A stretch of 64,000 nucleotides of DNA, taken from assembly GCA_002699585.1 (NCBI GenBank), contig PABP01000021.1, positions 372,001 through 436,000 of the forward strand, given 5' to 3'. Below are positions 8,246 to 19,686 of the stretch, in pieces. Position 1 is the stretch's first letter, and each line of letters begins with the position of its first letter. The translations under genes were made by a program, and so were the position numbers. The notes beneath the pieces were generated by a model. The model was given only the letters and a program-made list of their open reading frames with translations. It was not told the DNA's origin and ran no database searches. The stretch is from Anaerolineaceae bacterium. GTDB taxonomy: Bacteria > Chloroflexota > Anaerolineae > Aggregatilineales > Phototrophicaceae.

Positions 8246-9196
8246 TTATAACCCGGACCGCAAAACGTCTCGATAAGTCTGGATGCGCTCCTGACGCATG
8301 GATCGCTTGTGTCCCAACAGGCTCTTAACCGACTCAATCAGAATCTGCCAGGAGTAATTCAGGCGCAGGAACTGTCGCAGAACAGTTGCGAAGGCTTTGC
8401 CATGATATTTTTCGTAGTAACGCAGTTTGCTTTTCTGGAAGTGAATATGTTTCCAGCTTCCGGCCTGTTCACTACTTTTGCCGCCATGATGGATGATGCT
8501 AGCAGCGCCATAGTAGACGACGCCCCATCCAGCATCTTTCGCCCGATGGCACCAGTCTAGCTCTTCGCTGTACATGATATAACTTTCATCCAGTCCGCCG
8601 ACCTGTTCATAAACCTCGCGGCGGACAATTATGGCTGACCCCTGCACCCAATCTACTTCGAAAATGTCCGTATCGGCTTTTTCTTCGACGTAGTAGCGCG
8701 CCAACATCGACTTGGGCGCATATGGCTGTAACCAGGTGCTTTCAAAAAAGGCCAGCGCTTTGGTTGGGAACATGCGCCGTGTGGGTTGGGTTGTACCATC
8801 TGTATTCAAAGTATGCGGTCCAATGATACCAACCTCTGGGTGGGCATCCATGTAACCAACCATCTGCTGGATGGCGTCATCGACAATTTCTGTATCCGGG
8901 TTGAGCAAGAATAGGTAGTGCCCACGAGCAGCCGCCAACCCAATATTGTTGCCTTTGACGAAACCGATATTGTCATCATGTGGCAGAAGTATCACATCTG
9001 GATAGGTTGTCTTGATCATATCGACCGTGCCATCATGGCTCCCAGAGTCGACAACGATAACCTCAGCATTGGCTTCAGGCCCATTGAAAACCAGTCCACT
9101 AGCCCACAGGCTGTCTAAGCATGGCTTTAAGAGGTCTTCGACATTCCAACTGACGATGATGACGGAAACATCCATAGGCTTTGACTTACCACTCAT
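8246..9196 (-). CDS. Glycosyltransferase family 2, rhamnosyltransferase-like
   Basis: GT-A fold: DVSVIIVSWNVEDLLKPCLDSL at the N-terminus, EVIVVDSGSHDGT, a DXD-type LLNPDTEI, and the acceptor-region signature DESYIMYSEELDWCHRAKDAGW typical of the WbbL/RfbF rhamnosyltransferase group. The frame is open to 9262, overlapping tatD. I choose ATG 9196; ATG 9175 (MDVSVIIV) is an equally good alternative because neither has a clear ribosome site. Membrane-peripheral enzyme that would add rhamnose or another deoxyhexose to a lipid-linked glycan. Confidence 0.85.
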   Translation of the reverse strand: MSGKSKPMDVSVIIVSWNVEDLLKPCLDSLWASGLVFNGPEANAEVIVVDSGSHDGTVDMIKTTYPDVILLPHDDNIGFVKGNNIGLAAARGHYLFLLNPDTEIVDDAIQQMVGYMDAHPEVGIIGPHTLNTDGTTQPTRRMFPTKALAFFESTWLQPYAPKSMLARYYVEEKADTDIFEVDWVQGSAIIVRREVYEQVGGLDESYIMYSEELDWCHRAKDAGWGVVYYGAASIIHHGGKSSEQAGSWKHIHFQKSKLRYYEKYHGKAFATVLRQFLRLNYSWQILIESVKSLLGHKRSMRQERIQTYRDVLRSGL

Positions 9197-9224
9197 TGAC
9201 TGGAAATAGGGCGAAGAACAATGC

Positions 9225-10016
9225 TCAGTTTGAAACAGGCAAAGCGAAAAGCCGCTCGGCATTCTCGGTCGTGGCTTGTGCCATTTCCTCGACTGCGAGG
9301 CGATGCAGCCCCGCCAGACGGTCTACTATATAGGGAATATAAGCGGGCTCATTGCGCTTGCCCCGGTAGGGATGCGGCGTCAAGAACGGCCCATCTGTCT
9401 CCACGAGGATTTTATCCAGCGGAACCTTGGCAGCAATAGACCGTAGATCATCCGCTTTCTTAAACGTGATCGGCCCAGTAAATCCCAGATAGAAGTTACT
9501 CGCCAGTGCCCGTTCGGCGATGCTTTCTGGCGCACTAAAAGAGTGTAAGATGCCTGGTCGCTCTTTTAGAGGCCCTTGCAGACTGTTCGCCCAGTGCTCC
9601 AGGATGTCCATGACATCCTCGCTGGCTTCGCGATTGTGAATGATGACAGGCAAGCTGAGAGCAGCGGCCAATTCAAGCTGGGCCTCGAACGCTTGCTTTT
9701 GCTTATCCTTTGGACTTTTGTCCCAATAGTAGTCGAGGCCAATTTCGCCAATAGCCACTACTTTTTCAGATTGAGCGAGTTCTCTCAATGCATCGATGTC
9801 TGATTCGGCAAAGGTGCTTGTGCTATTGGGATGCACGCCGACGGCGCAGTAAATGCCTGTATATTGCTGTGAAAGCTCGATGCCTTGTTGGCTTGTTTCA
9901 AGGTCCACAGCCGGGATGATAATCCGATCCACCCCAGCTTCAGCAGCACGTTCGATGACAGCCTGACGATCCTCGTCATAGCTATCGAAGTTAATATGGC
10001 AGTGTGTATCAATCAT
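9225..10016 (-). CDS. tatD: TatD family metal-dependent hydrolase
   Basis: 263 residues, the usual size. Metal ligands are visible in order: DTHCHINF (His-x-His), GEIGLDYY (Glu), IHNRE (His), LHSFS (His) and ETDGPFLTPHPYRGKRNEP (Asp). TatD proteins are TIM-barrel hydrolases acting as 3'-5' DNases or D-amino-acyl-tRNA deacylase-like enzymes. It sits between gmd and the GT2 gene but has no evident sugar role, so it is probably only co-transcribed. Confidence 0.92.
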   Translation of the reverse strand: MIDTHCHINFDSYDEDRQAVIERAAEAGVDRIIIPAVDLETSQQGIELSQQYTGIYCAVGVHPNSTSTFAESDIDALRELAQSEKVVAIGEIGLDYYWDKSPKDKQKQAFEAQLELAAALSLPVIIHNREASEDVMDILEHWANSLQGPLKERPGILHSFSAPESIAERALASNFYLGFTGPITFKKADDLRSIAAKVPLDKILVETDGPFLTPHPYRGKRNEPAYIPYIVDRLAGLHRLAVEEMAQATTENAERLFALPVSN

Positions 10017-10025
10017 GACTGGCTG

Positions 10026-11018
<993 letters not shown>

Positions 11019-11038
11019 TTAAGGGTCTCCTATATTTC

Positions 11039-12004
11039 TCACAGTTGCTGCACACGTTGGCGGCAATCATCCAGTAGCTCTCTTAGAGATTGCTCGAAGG
11101 GGATTAAGGGTTCCCAATTGGTGTGCGTATGAAGCCGAGAATAGTCTCCCCGGACCTCTGAAACATCCACGGGACGCAGTCTATCGGCATCAACTGTGAC
11201 GTTGATGTCTGTGTTGGTAAAGGCCAAGAGTGTATCTAAGAGTGTCTGGATCGTATAGGTGTTGTTTGACGCAATATTGTAGGCTGTTCCGGCTTCACCG
11301 TGTTTCATCAATGCCATATAGGCCCTGGCGACATCGCGCACATCTGTGAAATCACGGGCCGCGCTCAGGTTGCCGACGCGCATGACAGGCGCTTGTTTCT
11401 TCACTTCAATCTTAGCTATTTGATACGCAAAATCTGGCGCGACAAACGAGGTTCGCTGTCCCGGTCCCAGGTGATTAAAGGCGCGTGCGCGGATCGTGGG
11501 GATGCCATCAGAGTAGAAATATTGCAGCGCCATCATATCCTGTGTGATCTTGCTGAGGCTGTAGGCATTGGTTGGCCGGAACGGGGCAGCTTCCGTTATG
11601 GGCTGCTCGTGAGGTTTGGTCGGCCCATACACAACGGCTGAACTAGCAACCAAAAAACGCGGTTTTTCAGATAGCGTTTTGCACGATTCCAGCAGGTTCA
11701 TTTGAATGCGACTGTTGGCCTCAAAAGTGCGCCAGGGATGCTCAAAAGACTCCGAAGTTGATGCCATTGCCGCCAGATGATAGATCTCCTGCGGCTGGAG
11801 CTTGTGCATCAATGCCGTAGTTGCATCCGGGTCGCACAGGTCAATGGCATGGTAGTCGATGCCAACCTGAGGAGGAAATTCGTTCTCAGAGTAAACCGTT
11901 CCGTGTAGCTCGATATCATCGTTATCCGCGATGATTAATCGACTGAGGTGTTGGCCGACAAAGCCAGCCGCACCAGTAATGAGTACGCGCACATCACCAT
12001 CCAT
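11039..12004 (-). CDS. rmd: GDP-4-dehydro-6-deoxy-D-mannose reductase-like epimerase/dehydratase
   Basis: 321-residue NAD(P)-dependent SDR with ITGAAGFVGQHLSRLI, catalytic NAYSLSKITQD and a substrate-lobe RPVDVSEVRGDYS resembling RMD (RPSEVPVLIGD in relatives). Paired with gmd it would reduce the 4-keto intermediate to GDP-D-rhamnose. A fucose-synthase-like epimerase/reductase is the alternative, but the ARAFNHLGPGQ stretch favours RMD. It is the first gene of the polysaccharide operon. The hairpin at 12059-12100 lies between it and the preceding lipoprotein gene. Confidence 0.8.
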   Translation of the reverse strand: MDGDVRVLITGAAGFVGQHLSRLIIADNDDIELHGTVYSENEFPPQVGIDYHAIDLCDPDATTALMHKLQPQEIYHLAAMASTSESFEHPWRTFEANSRIQMNLLESCKTLSEKPRFLVASSAVVYGPTKPHEQPITEAAPFRPTNAYSLSKITQDMMALQYFYSDGIPTIRARAFNHLGPGQRTSFVAPDFAYQIAKIEVKKQAPVMRVGNLSAARDFTDVRDVARAYMALMKHGEAGTAYNIASNNTYTIQTLLDTLLAFTNTDINVTVDADRLRPVDVSEVRGDYSRLHTHTNWEPLIPFEQSLRELLDDCRQRVQQL

Positions 12005-12058
12005 AACCTAAGTGAGCCAATGATTGTGTGGCCGTTAGCCACTTGCCAATCAGAATCA

Positions 12059-12100
12059 TACGAAAGCGTCTAAGTCTCAATTGATCTCGACGCTTTCGTA
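12059..12100 (-). terminator. Perfect 12-bp hairpin with a palindromic loop (terminator or operator)
   Basis: TACGAAAGCGTC (12059-12070) and GACGCTTTCGTA (12089-12100) form a perfect stem. The 18-nt loop itself contains TCAATTGA. It lies 34 nt after the lipoprotein stop codon, so it probably ends that transcript, although the following tail is only moderately T-rich. Confidence 0.6.
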
Positions 12101-12134
12101 TTGATTATAACCAATGGCAGCACGATGCCTATGC

Positions 12135-14240
12135 CTAGGGCAAATAAGGCACGATGAATACAGCGACTCGGTTAGTTAGGCTATTACGGTAACTCACAAA
12201 TTCATAGAGGCTGCGGTTATCCAGCTTGATATTTTCTAGCGTGACGAGTATATCGCCGCTCTCCGGCTCCACGACATAATAATCATTGGGTTCCCGCAAT
12301 TGCGGCACGTCGAACCAGGGCGAAGCCGCGCCTGTATCCACTTCGCGGTTGATTTCCGTGAGGCCAAACGGCGCTAATTGGCGGTCGTCTGGTCCGGCCT
12401 CGGCTGTCATGACTGTATTGGGTACGCCCGCATCCAGTGGGCTTTCATAAGCCAGCAATCCAAGCGTAATCTCATCATTACTCAGATTAACCTGGCGCAC
12501 GATGGGTGCAAGTCCAGGTTGGCGCAACTGATCAGAGATTACCAGGAATCGATAATCGCCGTTGATGCCCTTATAGATATAGGCGCTGTAAGATGTACCT
12601 TCTTCATAGATTGTGATGTCACGCGCGAGCAGCTCGTTTGTTTCTGGGTCATGCGCCGTTAGGACGTGCTCACCTGGTTGCAGCGCATACGGATTGGTGA
12701 CGGTTGCATAGGTTTGGGCCGCAGCAAAAACGCTGTCATCCAAACTAAGCTGAATTGAAGAATCCTGCGCAGCGTTGACCACGCGCAAACGCGATGCCGC
12801 AACGACATCTTCGGTTTCTCCAGGTGCCAGATTGATCCCAAGCGTTTCATCAACGCCGACATCGACCGAATAAATCTGAGGTTGGTTATTCGCTTCTTCA
12901 ATCAGGATATAGAGATACGTCGTTCCAGCTTCCAGATTGTATTGGTAGACGGATTCGATAACATCGGGTTGGCTGCGTGCGGCATAATCAACCCAGGAAA
13001 AACTGGATTCGCGTGCTACAAGCGTAAGAGGCTCTGTCGCTTGGCCATAGAAGAGAACATAGGTGTCGTCTTCTGTATTCAATTGCACGCGAGTATAGGC
13101 ATCAACACCATCGAAAAAGACGATTCGTGCTTCGTCCGGCGCTGTTGGCGACAAATCCTCAGCGACCTCATTGATGCTTAACGTATCTTCTGCGCCGGAA
13201 ATCACAATCGACAGACTACGATCTGCACCAATACTTAAGGTAGATTCCGCACTGGGCAGGTTAGTTGATGGGTCGGTACCTTGTGGGTAGATGGCGGCGA
13301 TATACTCCCCAGCGACCCATTCCTCGAACGCTGTGGCGATGCCGGAGCCAACATTTGATGCGATCAATTCGTTGTTGAGATAAACATCGTAATAGGCTGG
13401 GTCCGTAATGCCAATAACGCGGACTTGCCCCAGGCCATCCAGATATTTGGTGATGGTAATCGCATCAATTTGCTCAGGATTTTCCGCATTTGGCAGCAAA
13501 AATACGCTGTTTAACTCCCGTGCGCGGTATTGATCATCAATCAGAGCCAGTGACGTCATGGCTTCCATAACGTTGAGATTGGCATCTCCGGCAGGGATTT
13601 CGAATGACGGTGATACGGCTGTATGCGGCAGTGAGGGTGTCAAAGGTGTGTTGCCTGATTGCACAACCAGGGGGAATTCAGAATCGACGCCATTGAAGAC
13701 CATCACACGGCTCATATTGCCAGAAATAGGTGACGTATCTTCATTGATAGCGATCAGGCGTGGTGCTTCAAGGGTGCCAGTTAATACCATGATGACGGAT
13801 TGATCCGGCGCAAGTATCAGCGGCTGTGATGCCAGGACGGTGTCGTCACCTTCTTCTAGCACGACTTCAACGGCATACTGTCCCGGGTTCAAGTCTACAG
13901 GTTGGGTATAGCGACCATAACCCAGTCCATTGGCCAAAGTCCGCTCTGGAATACGATAGTTGACGCGTAACATACCGGGTATCGCATGCACAAACTGAAC
14001 CGTCCCTGTCGTGGGTTCGGGAATCAACGTGGGCGTCGCAATAGCTGGGCCTTGTGTCGGTAGCGACCGAATGCCCCTGGCCATTGTTGCTGTTGGAATA
14101 GGTGTCGCGGTGGCGTCGCTTGTTGCAGTAGGTGGTGGTGCGGTATTGGTCGGGACGCTGGTGGGTAGGGGCGCTTCTGGCGTACAAGCGGCCAAAATCA
14201 TGAGTATCAGGATGACAAATGATAAGGACTTTTTCTTCAC
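12135..14240 (-). CDS. Secreted lipoprotein with DUF4397 domains
   Basis: 701 residues, GTG start with GGCGGAGG upstream. Signal peptide with lipobox LMILAAC (Cys19), then a Pro/Thr-rich tether to about residue 80. DUF4397-type repeats follow: GTVQFVHAIPGMLRVNYRI, SRVMVFNGVDSEFPLVV, GQVRVIGITDPAYYDVYLN, ARIVFFDGVDAYTRVQL and SRLRVVNAAQDSSIQLSL. Each resembles the beta-sandwich module in which a short strand is followed by a small-molecule- or glycan-like motif. Function is unknown. It is adjacent to a second DUF4397 protein and is probably anchored on the outer face of the membrane. Confidence 0.75.
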   Translation of the reverse strand: MKKKSLSFVILILMILAACTPEAPLPTSVPTNTAPPPTATSDATATPIPTATMARGIRSLPTQGPAIATPTLIPEPTTGTVQFVHAIPGMLRVNYRIPERTLANGLGYGRYTQPVDLNPGQYAVEVVLEEGDDTVLASQPLILAPDQSVIMVLTGTLEAPRLIAINEDTSPISGNMSRVMVFNGVDSEFPLVVQSGNTPLTPSLPHTAVSPSFEIPAGDANLNVMEAMTSLALIDDQYRARELNSVFLLPNAENPEQIDAITITKYLDGLGQVRVIGITDPAYYDVYLNNELIASNVGSGIATAFEEWVAGEYIAAIYPQGTDPSTNLPSAESTLSIGADRSLSIVISGAEDTLSINEVAEDLSPTAPDEARIVFFDGVDAYTRVQLNTEDDTYVLFYGQATEPLTLVARESSFSWVDYAARSQPDVIESVYQYNLEAGTTYLYILIEEANNQPQIYSVDVGVDETLGINLAPGETEDVVAASRLRVVNAAQDSSIQLSLDDSVFAAAQTYATVTNPYALQPGEHVLTAHDPETNELLARDITIYEEGTSYSAYIYKGINGDYRFLVISDQLRQPGLAPIVRQVNLSNDEITLGLLAYESPLDAGVPNTVMTAEAGPDDRQLAPFGLTEINREVDTGAASPWFDVPQLREPNDYYVVEPESGDILVTLENIKLDNRSLYEFVSYRNSLTNRVAVFIVPYLP

Positions 14241-14376
14241 TGCTTTGGCCTCCGCCGTGATATGAACCCTTTTCTATTCTACACTGGCTTACAGTACGCA
14301 TAACTAGGACGTTGGTGCTTTTTCTTGATTCAAGCTTGTTTCGTGTATTGTGGAAACAAAATATATAGGAAATAAA

Positions 14377-14405
14377 ACAAAAAAGCCCCGTCCATCGGAC
14401 GAGGC
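14377..14405 (-). terminator. Rho-independent terminator of the DUF4397/SH3 gene
   Basis: GCCTCGTCC/GGACGGGGC stem with a 3-nt loop followed by TTTTTT on the minus strand, 36 nt after the stop codon. The remaining gap up to 14240 holds a TAGAAT (14276-14281) that may be the -10 box of the lipoprotein gene; the -35 is weak. Confidence 0.85.
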
Positions 14406-14440
14406 CTTCATGTGAGATGACTTATTGCTGACGCGCGAAC

Positions 14441-16969
14441 TTAACCTGCTTGTGTCGGTTCCGGGGTTGGCTCGTTCAGTGTCACAACAGGCACTTCGAT
14501 GACATCAACGAACTGGCCATTGAACGACAGCACCACAAAGTCTGCTGCGACCCAACCCGTTTGGCCTTCATAGCTGGTAAGCAGCCAGTCGGCTTCCGGT
14601 GTACGGCCATCAACAATCAGGCGCGTACCCGTCGGGATGAGGTTGAGTGATTCTGAAGTGGCATCTGGGTCGATGCGGAACTGGAGGTTCGCACCGGGGT
14701 TCAGGTTCACTTCTGCGACGTAAGCGTCACGGGTCGGGTCCGGTGTCGGGGCCGCCGCTTGGGAGGCACCACCACGGATCGCGCCGCGCAGTTCAGGATC
14801 AGCTTCTTCCAGTAACTCACGCTCGGCCATTTCTTCCAGGTCAATGCTGCGACCGTTGAACTCAAAACGCAAGTACAGCGAGCTGGCCCAGCCTGTGATG
14901 ACACCGCCACCCGCTGGCGAGTAGCTGATGAACACCCAATCCTGTGCACCTGTTTCTTCATCCGGTGTAATCAGGCCCACGAACTCAGTAGCCGTGCCGT
15001 TAGGCAGGCGTTCGAGGACTTCGCCACCTGTTTCTGGTGTACGACGGATGTTCAGGCTGACACCAGGGTTCAGGTTCGTCACGATAGCCGAAACGCGATT
15101 TTCCGGGATCGGCGGCGGGGTGACGGAGGTGCCGCGTGCCTCGCCAGGAACGTTGTTGCCGAAGGTCGGCAGGTCAGCCAGACGTTGCAGATCGCCATCT
15201 GGATCGCGTACATCAAGATACAGCGCGTTCACCCAGGCTTCGATTTCGCCGCCATCGGGTGTGCTGTAGATAACACGCAGCCAGGTTTCTTCTGGGACAA
15301 GGTCCGCATCTTCATCTTCCAGCAGGGTCGCCGGATCGACATAGTCCTCGGCTTCGGGCGGTGGCTCGTCACCTTCGACCAGGGCGACCGGGGCACCTTC
15401 GCGTGCCAGGACAGTCAGAACGGTACCGGACGGAGCCAGACCCAGTGAGAAGGCATCCGGGCTGGGATACTGACGCAGGTGCAAATTAGCACCCGGGTCG
15501 AGCAGGACGCGGCCTGTAACAACATCGGCACTCTGCTGTACCGGGGCAGGTGTAGCAACCGGTTGGTCAACAACCTCGGAAGGTGCTTCTGCCGTAGCTT
15601 CAACCGCTGGGACTTCGGCTGGTTCTTCGACGGCTGGTGCTGCACCGCTGGCGATGGTCATGCTGCCCATACCGGGCGCACTGGCCAGACCCTGCGAAAG
15701 CTCAGTTGGGACAACCAGCATCTCCGGCGGGCTGAACATGCTACCTGGCAGCAGGATGAGATTGTAGTACACACCACCATAGAAGGTGTTGGTATCCGTT
15801 TGGACAGTGCCACTTTCGTCACCAACGGTCAGGTCATAGCTGGCAACATAGCTCCCCGGTTCAAAGGATGCTGCTGCTGACACCTCACCAAATGGGGCTT
15901 CGCCCAGCGATGTTCCATTGCTCAAAGAGACGGTTGCGCTGGAATCTGGAATGGCGTTAATGACAGAGGCGACAGCCGTTGTTTCGTTCACGCCGCTGAT
16001 GTCATCAGCGAAAACGTTGACAGTTGCGCCGTCGGCGTCCGGTAGGACCACCAGCGACTGAGCTTCACCTTCAACTACGGTGAGGTTGCCGCTGAGGACT
16101 TCGTCTTCTGTTCCAGCGACGCGCACCAGTACACTGTGTTCACCAGCCGGGAGCGCCAGATGCTTGGTCGGTTGGCTGGGATCCAGTGATGGGGCAATCA
16201 AGCTGTCATTGACGTAAACATCAACTGCCGGGGCTTCCGGTGCTGCATGGATGAAACGCACGAAACCGTTGCCGGCTTGGGCCTGCGTCTGGCTAGAAGC
16301 AACCAGGACTGCCGGGGCATCTGCCGTACCATGAACAATTGCCAGATGACTGGTGCCAGCATCAAGTGGCAGGGCCAGATTGCTGAGCAGGGTATCAATC
16401 GTACCTGTGATAGACACGTTAATCACGTAGGTCTGTGCTGGTAGATCAAAAGCACCGAATGACGATGAATAGGTCATATCTGTCGCCAGGGCAGTGCCAG
16501 CATCCTGCAAGCTGCCATTGAGCGTAACGGGTTCAGCCAGTGTCACATCGACAGCCGGACCGCCTGCAATCGCGTGGATCAGCAGCAGGCGCGTGTTGCC
16601 GAATGCGGTGCTGGACAAATTATCGTTAAAGGCATCAAATCGTGGGGTATCTGCTGACGAAGGAACATAGGTCGTTGCGCTGCTATCAGCCGTGTTGATG
16701 CTCTGTTCCCAGAGTACTGTTGTGTTGATGCCACTGGGTGTCACGGCTACGGTGTTCGATTGGGCTGGTACATTGACGTAACCGCTGGCTTCGCCATAGC
16801 CCAGGTCACTGATGGCCAGTGTGCCGTTGATGTAGATGTCGACGGCGGATGCGCCAGGAATGACGTGGACAAAACGTGCAGAGCCGCTGCCCTGCGCTGC
16901 CAGTGGTAGTGTTGTGGCCAACACCATCAGTGAAACAAGGATAGCTAACGTTCTTAGTATCCGTTTCAT
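14441..16969 (-). CDS. Large secreted protein, DUF4397 repeats plus three SH3-like domains
   Basis: 842 residues with a cleavable-looking signal peptide (about 1-25, ending PLAAQ). The N-half carries DUF4397-type modules (SARFVHVIPGASAVDIYINGT, LLLIHAIAGGPAVDV, FVRFIHAAPEAPAVDVYVN). After a Pro/Glu/Ala linker there are three bacterial SH3-like modules, each opening with PGANLHLRQYPS, PGVSLNIRRTPE or PGANLQFRIDPD and ending in a W-(V/A) segment. SH3b modules usually bind peptidoglycan, so a cell-wall-associated role is likely but inferred. Ribosome site AGGGAGAGAG. Monocistronic between two terminators. Confidence 0.8.
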   Translation of the reverse strand: MKRILRTLAILVSLMVLATTLPLAAQGSGSARFVHVIPGASAVDIYINGTLAISDLGYGEASGYVNVPAQSNTVAVTPSGINTTVLWEQSINTADSSATTYVPSSADTPRFDAFNDNLSSTAFGNTRLLLIHAIAGGPAVDVTLAEPVTLNGSLQDAGTALATDMTYSSSFGAFDLPAQTYVINVSITGTIDTLLSNLALPLDAGTSHLAIVHGTADAPAVLVASSQTQAQAGNGFVRFIHAAPEAPAVDVYVNDSLIAPSLDPSQPTKHLALPAGEHSVLVRVAGTEDEVLSGNLTVVEGEAQSLVVLPDADGATVNVFADDISGVNETTAVASVINAIPDSSATVSLSNGTSLGEAPFGEVSAAASFEPGSYVASYDLTVGDESGTVQTDTNTFYGGVYYNLILLPGSMFSPPEMLVVPTELSQGLASAPGMGSMTIASGAAPAVEEPAEVPAVEATAEAPSEVVDQPVATPAPVQQSADVVTGRVLLDPGANLHLRQYPSPDAFSLGLAPSGTVLTVLAREGAPVALVEGDEPPPEAEDYVDPATLLEDEDADLVPEETWLRVIYSTPDGGEIEAWVNALYLDVRDPDGDLQRLADLPTFGNNVPGEARGTSVTPPPIPENRVSAIVTNLNPGVSLNIRRTPETGGEVLERLPNGTATEFVGLITPDEETGAQDWVFISYSPAGGGVITGWASSLYLRFEFNGRSIDLEEMAERELLEEADPELRGAIRGGASQAAAPTPDPTRDAYVAEVNLNPGANLQFRIDPDATSESLNLIPTGTRLIVDGRTPEADWLLTSYEGQTGWVAADFVVLSFNGQFVDVIEVPVVTLNEPTPEPTQAG

Positions 16970-17052
16970 ATTCTCTCTCCCTTCAATGACCGAAAATGAA
17001 TGGCTCGATTATGTCACGCTAAAACGCGAACTGCTTTTTCGAACTTACAAAA

Positions 17053-17091
17053 CAGGCTGGTTGTTACCTGTAATGTAACAATACCAGCCTG
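17053..17091 (-). terminator. Terminator of ahcY
   Basis: A long imperfect stem AGGCTGGT-TGTTAC/GTAACA-ATACCAGCCT with one bulge, followed on the minus strand by TGTTTTGT. It lies 22 nt after the ahcY stop codon and before the promoter region of the DUF4397/SH3 gene. Confidence 0.7.
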
Positions 17092-17112
17092 CTCATCATA
17101 TTTGATGGGTAT

Positions 17113-18466
<1,354 letters not shown>

Positions 18467-18500
18467 CACTGTGCTTTGGCCGACGCCTAGCCGTCCGGCA

Positions 18501-19466
18501 TCAAACTTTAAGCAGGTTTTCTAGCTGTTGGCTGCTTTCACTTTGTGACCGAAAGCGCTCAATAAATTGCGCAAGTGTATAGTGATGACCCTGCGGACCG
18601 ATATGCTCTAGGGCATACGTCGCGCACATCGCGCCCATCTCACCCGCGACTTCCAAAGGCAAATCATAAGACAATCCGGCGATAAACCCAGCGCGGAAAG
18701 CATCGCCAGCCCCAGTGGGGTCTTTGATCTCAGTTGGCGCAAAGGCTGGGACAGGAATGACGTCGCCATTGGTATAGATCTTGGAGCCTTCGCCACCCTC
18801 GGTAATGACCAGCAAATCGATTGCCGTCCGTAGATCTTCCAGGGACATCCCCGTTTTCTCGGAGATAATATGCGCTTCATAATGGTTGACCACCATCGCG
18901 AAAGCGCCTTGCATGTCGTGTTTCAGCGTTTCGCCATCCAACCGGGCGACTTGTTGGCTCGGATCGTAAACGAAGCGATAGCCTTTGTCACGGCATTCTT
19001 GTGTCAGGTTACTCATGGCCGCTGGATCATTGGGGGAGACGATAACCAGATCAGGTGCAATATCGCTCAATGCATCTGCTAGTGAGTAATCTTTCGCATG
19101 GGCCATAGCCCCGCTGTAGAAAGACGCGATCTGATTGTTTTCGTCGTCGGTATTGCAGAAGAAAGACGCTGTAAATACATCATCGAGCTGCTTGACGGTG
19201 CTGGTATCAACGCCGGCTTCGTCCAGCCATTCCCGATAATCCTGGAAATCGCGCCCGACAGTGCCAACCAGCTTGGGCTGGAGGTCGAACCGGGCCAGGG
19301 TAAAGGCAATGTTGGCGGCGACGCCACCCCAATGCTTCGTCATCTCCTCAACCAAAAAGCTCAGGCTGACTTGATGTAGTTCTTCTGCAAGGATGTGCTC
19401 CTTAAAACTACCGGGGAAACGCATCAAATAATCGTAGGCAATTGAGCCTGTGACAACTAGGTTCAT
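18501..19466 (-). CDS. PfkB-family kinase, probable adenosine kinase
   Basis: 321 residues: GSIAYDYLMRFPG at the N-terminus, WGGVAANIAFTLARFDLQPKLVGTVGRD (PfkB signature 1 area), ITEGGEGSKI, and signature 2 DPTGAGDAFRAGF with the catalytic Asp and anion hole. Overall it resembles bacterial/archaeal nucleoside kinases of the ribokinase fold. Position directly upstream of ahcY makes adenosine the likely substrate: SAH to adenosine to AMP. Specificity is inference; a ribokinase or inosine-guanosine kinase is the alternative. Confidence 0.82.
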   Translation of the reverse strand: MNLVVTGSIAYDYLMRFPGSFKEHILAEELHQVSLSFLVEEMTKHWGGVAANIAFTLARFDLQPKLVGTVGRDFQDYREWLDEAGVDTSTVKQLDDVFTASFFCNTDDENNQIASFYSGAMAHAKDYSLADALSDIAPDLVIVSPNDPAAMSNLTQECRDKGYRFVYDPSQQVARLDGETLKHDMQGAFAMVVNHYEAHIISEKTGMSLEDLRTAIDLLVITEGGEGSKIYTNGDVIPVPAFAPTEIKDPTGAGDAFRAGFIAGLSYDLPLEVAGEMGAMCATYALEHIGPQGHHYTLAQFIERFRSQSESSQQLENLLKV

Positions 19467-19548
19467 AATGGTCTCGCTATATGTTAGGCATCCGCTGGCA
19501 ATGCTACCACACAGATGCGGAATTCGTGGTAGTAGAAATCAGCCAAAC

Positions 19549-19557
19549 AGTATAACA
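19549..19557 (-). promoter_or_regulatory. Extended -10 element upstream of the adenosine-kinase-like gene
   Basis: TGTTATACT on the minus strand, 82 nt before the start codon. No -35 match was found at 16-18 bp. The rest of 19467-19686 shows no gene. Confidence 0.4.
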
Positions 19558-19686
19558 CGCAAATTAGACTCATCGGGATATACTATTTAGTGTATCGACT
19601 GACGCGAATAACAACAGTGAGGGCGCTCGCAAGCTGTGACAGCAGCAATATGTAGCTTGCTCGTCTTCAAAATGGAGTAATGTCTT

